DNA of 30,324 nt. It comes from JBQCDV01 sp051960855. GTDB lineage: Bacteria > Actinomycetota > Actinomycetes > JAJZTN01. Of this stretch, positions 16,143-23,770 are shown piece by piece. The stretch covers positions 1 to 30,324 of the forward strand of contig JBQCDV010000190.1 of NCBI GenBank assembly GCA_051960855.1, read 5' to 3'. The position numbers and the translations under genes are program-made. How positions within the stretch are numbered: position 1 is the stretch's first letter; each line of letters opens with the position of its first letter. The notes beneath the pieces are model-generated. The model had not been told where the DNA came from. It saw nothing but the letters and a program-made list of their open reading frames with translations, and searched no databases.

Positions 16143-17780
16143 CTAACTCGCCGCGCGCTGCGCGACGACCTCGGAGGCTAGAGCCAGATCGGGTGCCACG
16201 TCGCGGTCGTCGGTGCCGTCGGGCAGGACGGCGGCCGCGTCGAGGACGGCGAGGAGCGCGGCGGGCGGCGTTCGGGAAGGGGTGTCGGGCGAGGCGGCGA
16301 GCCGCAGGCGCGCCGCGTGGACGGCGACGACGAGCTCGCAGGCCAGCATGAGATGCCAGGCGTCGGCCACGGTCGCGAGCTGGCGCGCGCCCAGTGAGGC
16401 GAAGGTCGCGCCGGGCTCGAGGCCGTGGCTGAGGGTCACCGACTGCAGGGTCGCGGGGGTGGCGGCGGCGCGCAGGTCGGCGAGGGCGGAGGCCGCGGCG
16501 TACTCGACGCCCATCAGACCGGACGAGCCGGCTGGGCCGGTCGTGAGGAAGGCCGGCAGGTCGGAGGTGCGGGGGTCGAGCAGGACGGCGATGCGGCCGA
16601 GTCCGAGCTGGGCCGCCGAGGCGATCCCGAGAGCGGTGGAGTCGAGGGCGAGGGCCAGGCGAGCCGCCCAGAACCCACCCCGATGCAGCACCCGCTCGCG
16701 GTGCAGCTCCCGCTCCCCCTCGCGCTCCCCCTCGCGCTCCCCCTCGCGCCGAGCAGTAAAGGTAAGACCCCCCTGACCCTTACCGTCGCCGTCTGGCTCG
16801 GGCACGCGCGCCGCCAGGACAAGGGGGTTCTCCGCCGCCGCGTTAAGGCCGTCCTCGATGACCGCGCGCAGGTGGGCCAGAGCCTCGGTCGCGGCACCGA
16901 GCGACTGGGGCAGGCAGCGGAAGGGATACGGGTCCTGGATGCGCGCCGGGCCGGGTTCGTACCCGACGAGGTGGGTGAGCTCGGCGGCGACGGCCTGCAC
17001 AGCTGCGCCCTCCCTGGCCGCTGCGGCCCCCTCCGGATCGAACGCCTCGGTGTTGGCCCGTGCGGCGAAGGCTCCCAGCGCGGCGACCTCCACTGCGACG
17101 CGACTGAGGCCGTCGAGGCGCGTGACGGTGAGCGCCGCCTCGGCCAGCGAGAGGGCGTTGGAGCTGAGCAGCGCGAGGGCGTCATCACGCCCGAGCTGAA
17201 CGAGCGTGCTACGGCGGTAAGGGTCAGGGGGGTATGACGTTGCCTGCTCGGCGTCATGGGGGTGCTCGCCACGGGGGCGCTCGCCGAGCAGGCACAGCGC
17301 CACCTCCGCCAGCGCGGTCAGATCGCCCGTCCCGACCGACCCATGGCGGTGGACTTCCGGAACGGCGTCGCTGTCGAGCAGGTCCGCGAGCGCGTGCACG
17401 AGGCCGGGGGTGACGCCGGCCCCGCCTGCGAGCAGCTGGTTGAGGCGGACGGCGAGCAGCCCCCGCACCGTCGTTCGGGGAAGGAGGGGTCCCGCCCCCG
17501 CCGCATGGCTGCGCAGCAGGCGCAGGGCGACCTCGTCCGTCGCGTGGTCGGTGGGGGGCGCGTCCACGTCGACGGCGCGGTTGGCTCCCACGCCCGTGGT
17601 GCGGCCGTAGATCCGAGCGCCGGAGGCCAGTAGCTCGGTCACGGCACGATGCCCGGCGATGACCCGCTGGTGGCCGGATGGGTCAAGCCGGACGGGCGTG
17701 CCGGCGGCGATCCGCGCCACGTCCGCCGCCGTCAGCGAGCGGCCGTCGAGGGTGACCGGCGCCTGCCCGGCCAGCTGCAT
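16143..17780 (-). CDS. Histidine/aromatic ammonia-lyase-like protein lacking the MIO triad
   Basis: This protein of about 545 residues has the HAL/PAL fold, but the MIO-forming region is altered. The canonical GS[VL]G-ASG-DL is GSVGTGDL here (147-154), one residue short, with no Ser at the cyclising position. Other active-site positions persist: Tyr58 (YGRTTGVG), His92 (RSHAAG), Asn208, QDPYPFR (282-288), ENP (317-319) and Glu455. A charged, repeat-encoded insert sits at about 343-360. It is either a MIO-independent lyase (ergothionase, the HAL homologue that eliminates trimethylamine from ergothioneine, is the precedent I would compare) or a pseudoenzyme. It is divergent from a betaine-type ABC importer. 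Start is uncertain: ATG 17780 matches the family N terminus, and GTG 17846 is the alternative. Confidence 0.8.
   Translation of the reverse strand: MQLAGQAPVTLDGRSLTAADVARIAAGTPVRLDPSGHQRVIAGHRAVTELLASGARIYGRTTGVGANRAVDVDAPPTDHATDEVALRLLRSHAAGAGPLLPRTTVRGLLAVRLNQLLAGGAGVTPGLVHALADLLDSDAVPEVHRHGSVGTGDLTALAEVALCLLGERPRGEHPHDAEQATSYPPDPYRRSTLVQLGRDDALALLSSNALSLAEAALTVTRLDGLSRVAVEVAALGAFAARANTEAFDPEGAAAAREGAAVQAVAAELTHLVGYEPGPARIQDPYPFRCLPQSLGAATEALAHLRAVIEDGLNAAAENPLVLAARVPEPDGDGKGQGGLTFTARREGEREGEREGERELHRERVLHRGGFWAARLALALDSTALGIASAAQLGLGRIAVLLDPRTSDLPAFLTTGPAGSSGLMGVEYAAASALADLRAAATPATLQSVTLSHGLEPGATFASLGARQLATVADAWHLMLACELVVAVHAARLRLAASPDTPSRTPPAALLAVLDAAAVLPDGTDDRDVAPDLALASEVVAQRAAS
16711..16750. 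repeat. 12-bp tandem repeat inside the HAL-like gene
   Basis: The unit CGCGCTCCCCCT occurs twice perfectly (16721-16732, 16733-16744), flanked by partial copies. It encodes the Arg-Glu-Gly-Glu insert of the lyase-like protein, in a region where HAL enzymes normally have a short loop before the GNFHG-equivalent segment. Confidence 0.85.
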
Positions 17781-17791
17781 CGCCGCTCCCA

Positions 17792-17841
17792 GGGAAGTAG
17801 CAGGGACTAGCAGGGAAGTAGCAGGGACTAGCAGGGAATAG
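17792..17841. repeat. Helically phased repeat array between the HAL-like gene and the ABC importer
   Basis: A 21-bp unit is repeated directly (17792-17812, 17813-17833) and continues partially. Within it TAGCAGGGA occurs four times, starting at 17798, 17808, 17819 and 17829, with a further TAG at 17839. The 10/11/10/10-bp spacing keeps all copies on one face of the helix, as in multi-site operators. If the lyase-like gene starts at GTG 17846 instead of ATG 17780, the array would be coding (SLLVPAT repeated). Confidence 0.85.
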
Positions 17842-17934
17842 TTCACGGCCTCGCCGTTGTCGGGGACCTGTGTAAAGATCGCACAGCCGACAAAGGCCGC
17901 AGACCCACCGGCCGCGCCGAGACCGAGGACGTGG

Positions 17935-19089
17935 ATGATCACCTTCGAGTCGGTCACGAAGCGCTACCCCGATGGCACCGTCGCGGTCGACGCGCTGGAT
18001 CTCGAAGCCCCCTCCGGACAGATTACGGTCCTCGTCGGGCCCAGCGGCTGCGGCAAGACGACGAGTCTGCGCATGGTCAACCGGATGGTGGAACCGAGCG
18101 AGGGCCGGATCCTCATCGACGGCGAGGACACGGCCGCGGCCAACCTGTCCCAGCTGCGCCGCGGCATCGGCTACGTCATCCAGCAGGCTGGCCTCTTCCC
18201 GCACCGGACCGTGGCCGACAACATCGCGACGGTGCCACGTCTGGTCGGCACCAAGCGCCGGGACGCCCGGCGTCGCGCCACCGAGCTGCTGGAGCTCGTC
18301 GGTCTCGCCCCCGAGCTCGCCGACCGCTATCCGGCGCAGCTCTCGGGCGGCCAGCAGCAGCGCGTCGGTGTTGCCCGCGCTCTCGCCGCCGACCCGCCGA
18401 TCATGCTGATGGACGAGCCCTTCAGCGCCGTCGACCCCATCGTCCGCGAGCAGCTGCAGGACGAGTTCCTGCGGCTGCAGGGGGAGCTCGGCAAGACGAT
18501 CCTCTTCGTCACCCACGACGTGGACGAGGCGATCAAGCTCGGCGACCAGGTCGCCGTGCTCCGCCAGGGCGGTCTGCTCGCCCAGCTGGCCCCGCCGGCC
18601 GAGTTGCTGGCCCGGCCGGACGACGACTTCGTGGCGGACTTCGTGGGGCGCGACCGCGGCTACCGCGCGCTGAGCTTCGTCGAACCGCGGTCGCCGCGGC
18701 TGCACGAGGAGCCGACGGTGCCGCTGGGAGCGGGGCTGGACGAGGCGACCCGAACGGCGTCCGACGACTGGCTGCTCGTCGTCGACGGTGACGGCCGCCC
18801 CCAGGGGTGGGTGGCCGTGCCGCTGCTGACCGGCCCGATCACGGCGGCTGATCTCGAGCGCGGCGGGACCGTCGCGCGACGTGGCGGCTCCTTGCGCGCC
18901 CTGCTCGACGCCGCGCTGTCCGCCCCATCCGGTCGAGGCGTCGTGGCGGACGAGGACGGCCGGCTGCTCGGCACCGTCCGGCCCAGTGAGGTGCTCGGCG
19001 AGATCGAGCAGGAGCGGGCGCGGGCCCAGCGCGAGACGCTCACCGCCGAGGCGTCCGGCGGCAGTCACGTCGCCGCGGAGACCGGCTGA
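17935..19089 (+). CDS. Quaternary-amine/betaine ABC importer, ATPase with CBS domains
   Basis: This 384-residue ATPase powers import of a compatible solute or other quaternary amine (ProV/OpuA/OpuC family). Motifs are Walker A GPSGCGKTT, Q-loop IQQAGLFP, signature LSGGQQQR, Walker B IMLMDEPFSAVD and H-loop VTHD. The C-terminal third (about 245-365) resembles a CBS pair (WLLVVDGDGRPQGWVAV, GRGVVADEDGRLLGTV). In this family that part senses ionic strength or a nucleotide. ATG 17935 is chosen over an upstream in-frame start at 17857 because it begins with MITFESVTKRYPDGT and follows GAGG. The stop overlaps the permease start (TGATG). Substrate is undetermined; betaine, choline, carnitine, hercynine or ergothioneine are all possible. 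Confidence 0.93.
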   Translation: MITFESVTKRYPDGTVAVDALDLEAPSGQITVLVGPSGCGKTTSLRMVNRMVEPSEGRILIDGEDTAAANLSQLRRGIGYVIQQAGLFPHRTVADNIATVPRLVGTKRRDARRRATELLELVGLAPELADRYPAQLSGGQQQRVGVARALAADPPIMLMDEPFSAVDPIVREQLQDEFLRLQGELGKTILFVTHDVDEAIKLGDQVAVLRQGGLLAQLAPPAELLARPDDDFVADFVGRDRGYRALSFVEPRSPRLHEEPTVPLGAGLDEATRTASDDWLLVVDGDGRPQGWVAVPLLTGPITAADLERGGTVARRGGSLRALLDAALSAPSGRGVVADEDGRLLGTVRPSEVLGEIEQERARAQRETLTAEASGGSHVAAETG

Positions 19090-19865
19090 TGGACGAATTC
19101 GTCGCGTGGCTGCCGCAGCATCTCTCGCGGGTGCTGGACCTGACCTGGCGCCACGCCCAGCTGTCAGCCATCCCGCTGCTGATCGGTCTGGTCATCGCGC
19201 TGCCGCTGGGCTGGCTGGCCCGGCGCTACCCCCGGCTGTATCCGCCGATGGTCGGTGTCACGGGTCTGCTCTACACGATTCCGTCGCTGGCACTCTTCGT
19301 GGCGCTGCCCGCCCTGATCGGCAGCCAGATCCTCGACCCCGTCAACGTCATCGTCGCGCTGACGATCTACACGGTGGCGCTAATGGTGCGCACGGTGGCT
19401 GACGGACTGGCCGCCGTCCCCGAGGAGGTCACCCGGGCCGCGACCGCCATGGGTTTCGGCCGCGTGCGGCGCTTCCTGCAGGTCGAGCTGCCCATCGCCG
19501 TCCCGGTCATCGCGGCCGGCCTCCGCGTGGCGGCGGTCTCCAACGTCAGCCTCGTCTCGGTGGCGGCGCTCATCGGCGTGCCGCAACTGGGGCAGCTGAT
19601 GACCGAAGGGTTTCAGCTCTTCTACTACCCGCCCATCCTGTGGGGCGTCATCCTCTGCGCGCTGCTCGCTCTCGTGCTGGACCTGCTGATCCTCGGAGCC
19701 GTGCGGCTGCTGACACCGTGGCGCTCTGCCGGTCGTTCTGCCGGTCGTTCTGCCGGACGTTCTGCCGGCGGCCGCTCTGCCGGCGGCCCCGGCTCGGCTG
19801 CGGCGGACCCCCGCGACGACGCGGTCGGCAACGTCGAGGCGGTCGAGGTCGGGGGCCCGGTGTGA
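19089..19865 (+). CDS. Quaternary-amine ABC importer, permease 1
   Basis: This 258-residue protein is a binding-protein-dependent permease of the OpuC/ProW group. It has about six membrane helices and a coupling region EEVTRAATAMGFGRVRRFLQ that contacts the ATPase. The membrane part ends near residue 213. It is followed by an unusual Arg-Ser-Ala-Gly repeat tail and an acidic C terminus, both encoded by a tandem repeat and not typical of the family. It overlaps the ATPase gene by one base and the second permease by four bases, so the importer genes form one translationally coupled operon. Confidence 0.92.
   Translation: MDEFVAWLPQHLSRVLDLTWRHAQLSAIPLLIGLVIALPLGWLARRYPRLYPPMVGVTGLLYTIPSLALFVALPALIGSQILDPVNVIVALTIYTVALMVRTVADGLAAVPEEVTRAATAMGFGRVRRFLQVELPIAVPVIAAGLRVAAVSNVSLVSVAALIGVPQLGQLMTEGFQLFYYPPILWGVILCALLALVLDLLILGAVRLLTPWRSAGRSAGRSAGRSAGGRSAGGPGSAAADPRDDAVGNVEAVEVGGPV
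19722..19787. repeat. 12-bp tandem repeat encoding an Arg-Ser-Ala-Gly tail on permease 1
   Basis: About five imperfect copies of CGTTCTGCCGGT (the last two lengthened to 15 bp) run through 19722-19787 and encode RSAG units in the cytoplasmic tail. All unit lengths are multiples of three, so the frame is kept. Confidence 0.85.
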
Positions 19866-20596
19866 TCGCCAACCTCGTCACCTGGCTCACCGACCCCGCG
19901 CACTGGTCGGGCTCCGACGGCATCCCCGCGCGGATAGCCGAGCACCTGGAGTACTCGGGCATCGCCGTTCTGATCGCCCTGCTGATCGCGGTCCCGGCCG
20001 GCCTCTACATCGGCCACACCGGCCGTGGCACGGTGGCGGTCGCGAGCGTTGCCAACGCCCTGCGGGCGCTGCCGACCGTCGGTCTGCTGGTGCTCGCGGT
20101 GCTGCTCTTGCTGCCGCGGCTGTCGGGCAACCTCGGCTTTCAGGCACCCTCGATCCTGGTGCTGGTCATCCTCGCGATCCCGCCGATCCTCACCAGCACC
20201 TATGCCGGTGTCCAGCAGGTCGACCCCTCCGCGCGTGACGCGGCCTATGGCATCGGCATGACCGGCCGCGAGGTCCTGTGGCAGGTGGAGCTGCCCAACT
20301 CGTTGCCGCTGATGTTCTCCGGCTTCCGGTCAGCGGTGCTGCAGGTCGTCGCCACCGCGACGGTCGCGGCCTACGTGAGCCTCGGCGGCCTCGGACGCTT
20401 TGTCATCGACGGCCAGCAGCAGCGCGACTACCCGCAGATGCTCTCGGGCGCCGTTCTTGTCGCTCTGCTCGCCGTCGTGCTGGACGTGCTGCTCGCCGGT
20501 GTCCAGCGCTACGCCATTCCGCGTGGTCTCACCGGCCGTTACCGTCGCGCCCCTCGGCGCCCCGCTCTGACCGCTTCCCCCGAACCCAACAGTTGA
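19862..20596 (+). CDS. Quaternary-amine ABC importer, permease 2
   Basis: This 244-residue permease pairs with the preceding one. It has about five or six membrane helices and the family stretch LRALPTVGLLVLAV. The coupling segment reads ARDAAYGIGMTGREVLWQVE and is followed by LPNSLPLMFSGFRSAVLQV. Such importers (OpuCB/OpuCD type) use two different permeases, as here. The GTG at 19862 overlaps the upstream TGA (GTGA) and is the chosen start; the open frame extends further upstream, but only over the other permease. A 14-bp gap with GAGGAG separates it from the binding-protein gene. Confidence 0.92.
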   Translation: MIANLVTWLTDPAHWSGSDGIPARIAEHLEYSGIAVLIALLIAVPAGLYIGHTGRGTVAVASVANALRALPTVGLLVLAVLLLLPRLSGNLGFQAPSILVLVILAIPPILTSTYAGVQQVDPSARDAAYGIGMTGREVLWQVELPNSLPLMFSGFRSAVLQVVATATVAAYVSLGGLGRFVIDGQQQRDYPQMLSGAVLVALLAVVLDVLLAGVQRYAIPRGLTGRYRRAPRRPALTASPEPNS

Positions 20597-20610
20597 GGAG
20601 CCTTACTCCT

Positions 20611-21564
20611 ATGCGCACCAGATCCCTCCTCGCCGTGGTGGTCGCCGGCTTGCTCGCTCTGGCGGGCTGCGGCGGCTCCAGCGGCACCAACCCGCTCGGC
20701 AGCGGCGATGCTCCCTCCGGCGGCGCGGCCAGCCAGCCGGCGACAGGCGGCTCCGGCGGCGGCACCTCCCTGGTCGTCGGCTCCGCCAACTTCCCCGAGA
20801 ACGTCCTGCTGGCCCAGATCTACGCCGAGGCGCTCAAGGCCAAGGGCGTCGACGTGAGCACCAAGCTCAGCATCGGCAGCCGCGAGACCTACATCCCCGC
20901 GCTCAAGGACGGGTCCATCGACCTGATCCCGGAGTACACCGGAGTGCTGTTGCAGTACTTCAAGAAGGACGCGACGGCGGTCTCGCCCGATGACGTCTAC
21001 CAGGCGCTGCAGCAGGCCGTCCCCCAGCCGCTGACGGTCCTGGACAAGTCCTCGGCGGAAGACAAGGACGCGGTGGTCGTCACGCAGGAGACCGCCCAGA
21101 AGTACAACCTGAAGTCCATCGGCGACCTCAAGCCCTACGCGCCGAAGATGGTGCTGGGCGGTCCGCCGGAGTGGAAGACGCGCCCCACCGGCGTCCCCGG
21201 CCTCAAGAAGGTCTACGGCCTGGACTTCAAGGAGTTCCGCCCGCTCGACGTTGCCGGCCCGCTGTCGGTCCAGGCGCTGAAGTCCGGTCAGGTCGACGCG
21301 GTCAACCTCTTCACGACGCAGTCGGCGATCGCACAGAACAACTTCGTCGTCCTCGACGACCCGAAGCACCTCTTCGCCGCGCAGAACGTCGTGCCGCTGA
21401 TCAACCAGGACAAGGTGACCCCTGACGTCCGCAGCGCACTCAACGCGGTCTCCGCGGCGCTGAACACCGACGAGCTGGCGCAGCTGGTCAAGCAGGTCGA
21501 GGTCGACAAGAAGGACGCTGCTGACGTCGCCCAGCAGTGGTTGAAGAGCAAGAACCTCATCTAA
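20611..21564 (+). CDS. Quaternary-amine ABC importer, substrate-binding lipoprotein
   Basis: This 317-residue protein has a lipoprotein signal peptide with lipobox LAGC (Cys20), then a Gly/Ser-rich linker, then an OpuAC-type binding domain. Typical segments are VVGSANFPENVLLAQIYAEA, SRETYIPALKDGSIDLIPEY and VNLFTTQSAI. In the family an aromatic cage holds the quaternary ammonium, and several Tyr/Phe residues are present, but which of them form a cage cannot be read from sequence. It should sit on the outer membrane face and deliver substrate to the two permeases. The ATG follows GAGGAG by ten bases. A strong terminator follows the stop. Confidence 0.93.
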   Translation: MRTRSLLAVVVAGLLALAGCGGSSGTNPLGSGDAPSGGAASQPATGGSGGGTSLVVGSANFPENVLLAQIYAEALKAKGVDVSTKLSIGSRETYIPALKDGSIDLIPEYTGVLLQYFKKDATAVSPDDVYQALQQAVPQPLTVLDKSSAEDKDAVVVTQETAQKYNLKSIGDLKPYAPKMVLGGPPEWKTRPTGVPGLKKVYGLDFKEFRPLDVAGPLSVQALKSGQVDAVNLFTTQSAIAQNNFVVLDDPKHLFAAQNVVPLINQDKVTPDVRSALNAVSAALNTDELAQLVKQVEVDKKDAADVAQQWLKSKNLI

Positions 21565-21575
21565 CAGCAACGCTG

Positions 21576-21611
21576 GCGGGCGCCGTTCGGGGATCTCCGA
21601 ACGGCGCCCGC
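21576..21611 (+). terminator. Strong hairpin terminator after the ABC importer operon
   Basis: A perfect 15-bp stem (21576-21590 with 21597-21611, GC-rich) encloses a 6-base loop, GGATCT, 11 bases after the binding-protein stop. There is no T tract, as is common for terminators in high-GC actinobacteria. It could also act on converging transcripts. Confidence 0.8.
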
Positions 21612-21684
21612 GCGTCTCTGCGGGTCCGTGCCCTCCCGCACCCGCGTCCCGCGCCGGCCGCTGCCGCGCAGGCCACCGTGCCTG

Positions 21685-21791
21685 GCGAGCTGTTGGGGTT
21701 TCTCCGGGTGGGATCGCGCAGCTGTTGGTGCTGGTACGGCTTCTATCCCGCATCAGTCCCAACAGCTCGCTTTGGAGTCCCAACAGCTCGC
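21685..21791. repeat. Cluster of direct and inverted GAGCTGTTGGG motifs in intergenic DNA
   Basis: The 283-bp space between the importer and the IclR gene holds GCGAGCTGTTGGG at 21685-21697, a related GCAGCTGTTGG at 21718-21728, and two copies of AGTCCCAACAGCTCGC in inverted orientation at 21755-21770 and 21776-21791, spaced 21 bp. The arms can fold into long hairpins. It may be a dispersed REP-like element or a multi-site operator; no coding sequence is supported here. Confidence 0.75.
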
Positions 21792-21847
21792 GACGGAGGT
21801 CAGGCGGCGGTCGCGACGGAGGTGCCGCGACCGGCCGACGGGCGCGC

Positions 21848-22669
21848 CTACCGGCCCGACAGGCGTGCCGTCAGCTGGGCCGCTGCGGCGACCGCGGGCC
21901 GCGCGAGCTCCGGCCACCGGGCGGACTCCACGCGCTCCCGCCGGAAGGTGAGCGCCACAGCCGCAACGGGACGACCGGTGTGGTCGCGAGCGGCGGCCGC
22001 GACGGAGGCGTAGCCGACGGTCACCTCTTCGTCCTCGCAGGACCACCCACGGCGCCGTTCGTCACTGAGGACGCGGGCCAGCGCCGTCGGAGTCACCGGG
22101 CCACGCCCCGTCCTGTCGACAAAGGCCGCGGCCGACGGAAAGAGCGCGCGCACCTGGGCCGCCGGCAGCCCCGCGAGGATCGCCCGGCCGGACGCCGTCA
22201 CCTGCGCCGGGAGCCGCACACCGACGTCGGTGACGACGGTGACGGTCTCAGCGGGCGCTTCGCGCAGCAGGTAGAGCACTTCCCGGCCGTGCAGGATGCC
22301 GAGCTGGCCGACGCACGGCGCGACGGGAGCAACCGTGCGTACGAGGCGGGCGAGAAGCGGGCGGGCGAGACGTTCGAGCGGGTCGTGACGCAGGTACGCC
22401 GAGCCGACCTCGAAAGCGCTGACGCCGAGGCCGTACCGGCGTTCCTCGGGTAGGTGCACGGCGAAGCCGGAGTCGGTGAGCACCCGCAGCAGGTGGTACA
22501 CCCGCGAGCGGGGGAGACCGAGGTCGCGGGCGAGGGCCGCGGCAGGCACCGGGCCGGGCGAGGTGGCGAGGGCGCGCAGCACGGCCAGGGCTTGGGTCGC
22601 GCCCGGGACGTGAGACGGCGCAGCCGCGGAGCGGGTCTCGCGCTCGCCGCCCTCGGTCGCCACGAGCAC
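21848..22669 (-). CDS. IclR-family transcriptional regulator
   Basis: This 273-residue protein has an N-terminal winged helix (about 24-85; ALARDLGLPRSRVYHLLRVL) and an IclR effector domain (about 100-270), with ASGRAILAGLPA and the DDEEVTVGYAS-like EDEEVTVGYASVAAAA segment. IclR regulators sense small organic acids and control adjacent catabolic genes. In corynebacteria an IclR protein (HutR) controls histidine utilisation, so this protein is a candidate for the hut operon 1.8 kb away. The divergent prs or the importer are also possible targets. The GTG at 22669 is used as start; GTG at 22663 is equally possible. Confidence 0.9.
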   Translation of the reverse strand: MLVATEGGERETRSAAAPSHVPGATQALAVLRALATSPGPVPAAALARDLGLPRSRVYHLLRVLTDSGFAVHLPEERRYGLGVSAFEVGSAYLRHDPLERLARPLLARLVRTVAPVAPCVGQLGILHGREVLYLLREAPAETVTVVTDVGVRLPAQVTASGRAILAGLPAAQVRALFPSAAAFVDRTGRGPVTPTALARVLSDERRRGWSCEDEEVTVGYASVAAAARDHTGRPVAAVALTFRRERVESARWPELARPAVAAAAQLTARLSGR

Positions 22670-22676
22670 AGTGTTC

Positions 22677-22682
22677 TAGCCT
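22677..22682 (+). promoter_or_regulatory. -10 box for the PRPP synthetase gene
   Basis: TAGCCT fits the actinobacterial TANNNT -10 element in the 43-bp divergent region between the IclR and PRPP synthetase genes. It would give a leader of about 24 bases containing GGGGAG, a ribosome site seven to eight bases before the ATG at 22713. Confidence 0.45.
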
Positions 22683-22712
22683 GCCGGTGTCATCGGCGAG
22701 CAGGGGAGTGCG

Positions 22713-23675
22713 ATGCGCGAGATCACGGTGTTCAGCGGGTCGGCGCATCCCGAGCTCGCGCGGGAGGTGTGCGACTACCTCGGCGTCCCGCTCTCGCCGT
22801 CCCGGCTGCAGCGCTTCGCCAACGACTGCCTCGAAGTCCAGCTCGGCGCCAACTGCCGTGAGCGTGACGTCTTCATCCTCCAGCCGCTGGTCCGCCCCGT
22901 GCAGGAGCACCTCGTCGAGCTGCTGCTGATGCTCGACGCCGCACGCGGCGCCTCCGCGGCGCGGATCACCGTCGTCATGCCGCACTACAGCTACGCGCGG
23001 TCGGACAAGAAGGACGCCCCCCGGATCTCCATCGGCGGCCGCCTCGTCGCCGACCTGCTGGCGACCGCCGGGGCCTCCCGTGTCCTGACGATGACGCTGC
23101 ACTCACCGCAGGTGCATGGCTTCTTCTCGGTGCCGGTCGATCACCTGCATGCCTTGCGCGAGCTGGCGTCGCACCTGCAGGGCCAGGACCTCTCGAACGC
23201 CGTTGTCGTCTCCCCCGACCTGGGGAACGCGAAGGAGGCGGCGGCTTTCGCACGGCTGCTCGGCGTGCCCGTCGCAGCGGGCGCCAAGCAGCGCTTCGCC
23301 GACGACCGCGTCGAGATCTCCAACGTCATCGGCGACGTGGCCGGGCGTGACGTCATCATCCTCGACGACGAGATCGCCAAGGGCTCAACGGTGTTGGAGC
23401 TCATCGAGGTGCTGCGGGGAATCGGCGTCCGGTCGGTGCGCGTCATGTGCACCCACGGCCTCTTCGCCGCTGACGCGCTCAAGCGGATCGTCGCGGAGCC
23501 GGAGGTCGTCGAGGTGGTGGCGACCAACACCGTGCCCATCCCGAAAGACGAGCGCGTCCCCGAGCTCACCGTGCTGTCGATCGCGCCGGCGCTGGCCGAG
23601 GCCATCAAGCGCATCCACGAGGGTGAGTCAGTGAGCGCGCTGTTCGCCGCGCCGGTGGCGATGCCACGGACCTGA
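22713..23675 (+). CDS. Ribose-phosphate pyrophosphokinase (PRPP synthetase), atypical paralogue
   Basis: This 320-residue protein has the full two-domain PRPP synthetase fold, making PRPP from ribose 5-phosphate and ATP. It departs from the class I enzymes at conserved sites. The flexible ATP loop reads YARSDKK (94-100) instead of YARQDRK, and the DLHA segment is TLHSPQVHGFF (128-138). The PRPP loop, normally DD[ML]IDTAGT, is DDEIAKGST (218-226). The pyrophosphate-binding region is VVSPDLGN rather than the usual SPDxGG. A second, canonical prs is therefore expected elsewhere in the genome. It lies divergent from the IclR gene and upstream of a toxin-antitoxin pair; no operon partner is evident. 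Confidence 0.88.
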   Translation: MREITVFSGSAHPELAREVCDYLGVPLSPSRLQRFANDCLEVQLGANCRERDVFILQPLVRPVQEHLVELLLMLDAARGASAARITVVMPHYSYARSDKKDAPRISIGGRLVADLLATAGASRVLTMTLHSPQVHGFFSVPVDHLHALRELASHLQGQDLSNAVVVSPDLGNAKEAAAFARLLGVPVAAGAKQRFADDRVEISNVIGDVAGRDVIILDDEIAKGSTVLELIEVLRGIGVRSVRVMCTHGLFAADALKRIVAEPEVVEVVATNTVPIPKDERVPELTVLSIAPALAEAIKRIHEGESVSALFAAPVAMPRT

Positions 23676-23770
23676 GGTTGCGGCCGCCGATCTCGACATC
23701 ACGGGCGCCGGGCTCCTGCCGTAGGCCACGCCTCCACGCCGAGGCCCGAACGACGTTGGCGGGCTGATGG

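Noticed and set aside
17792..17841. The 21-bp repeats as a short CRISPR array
   Set aside because: The units are directly adjacent with no spacers of unique sequence, and no cas genes are present.
17846..17934. A -35/-10 promoter for the importer operon in the divergent region
   Set aside because: TAAAGA-like and TTGTCG-like hexamers are present, but the spacing (about 10 bp) is wrong, so no promoter is called.
17683..19068. Minus-strand open frame antisense to the importer ATPase
   Set aside because: All ATPase motifs are on the plus strand. The tail of this frame reads across the lyase-like gene out of frame.
20539..21783. Minus-strand open frame antisense to the substrate-binding lipoprotein
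   Set aside because: The plus-strand protein has a signal peptide, lipobox and clear binding-domain segments; the antisense frame has none and also crosses the terminator.
23676..23770. Possible terminator between prs and the toxin gene
   Set aside because: Only short GC-rich arms (GGCC...GGCC with interrupted pairing) are visible; not strong enough to call.
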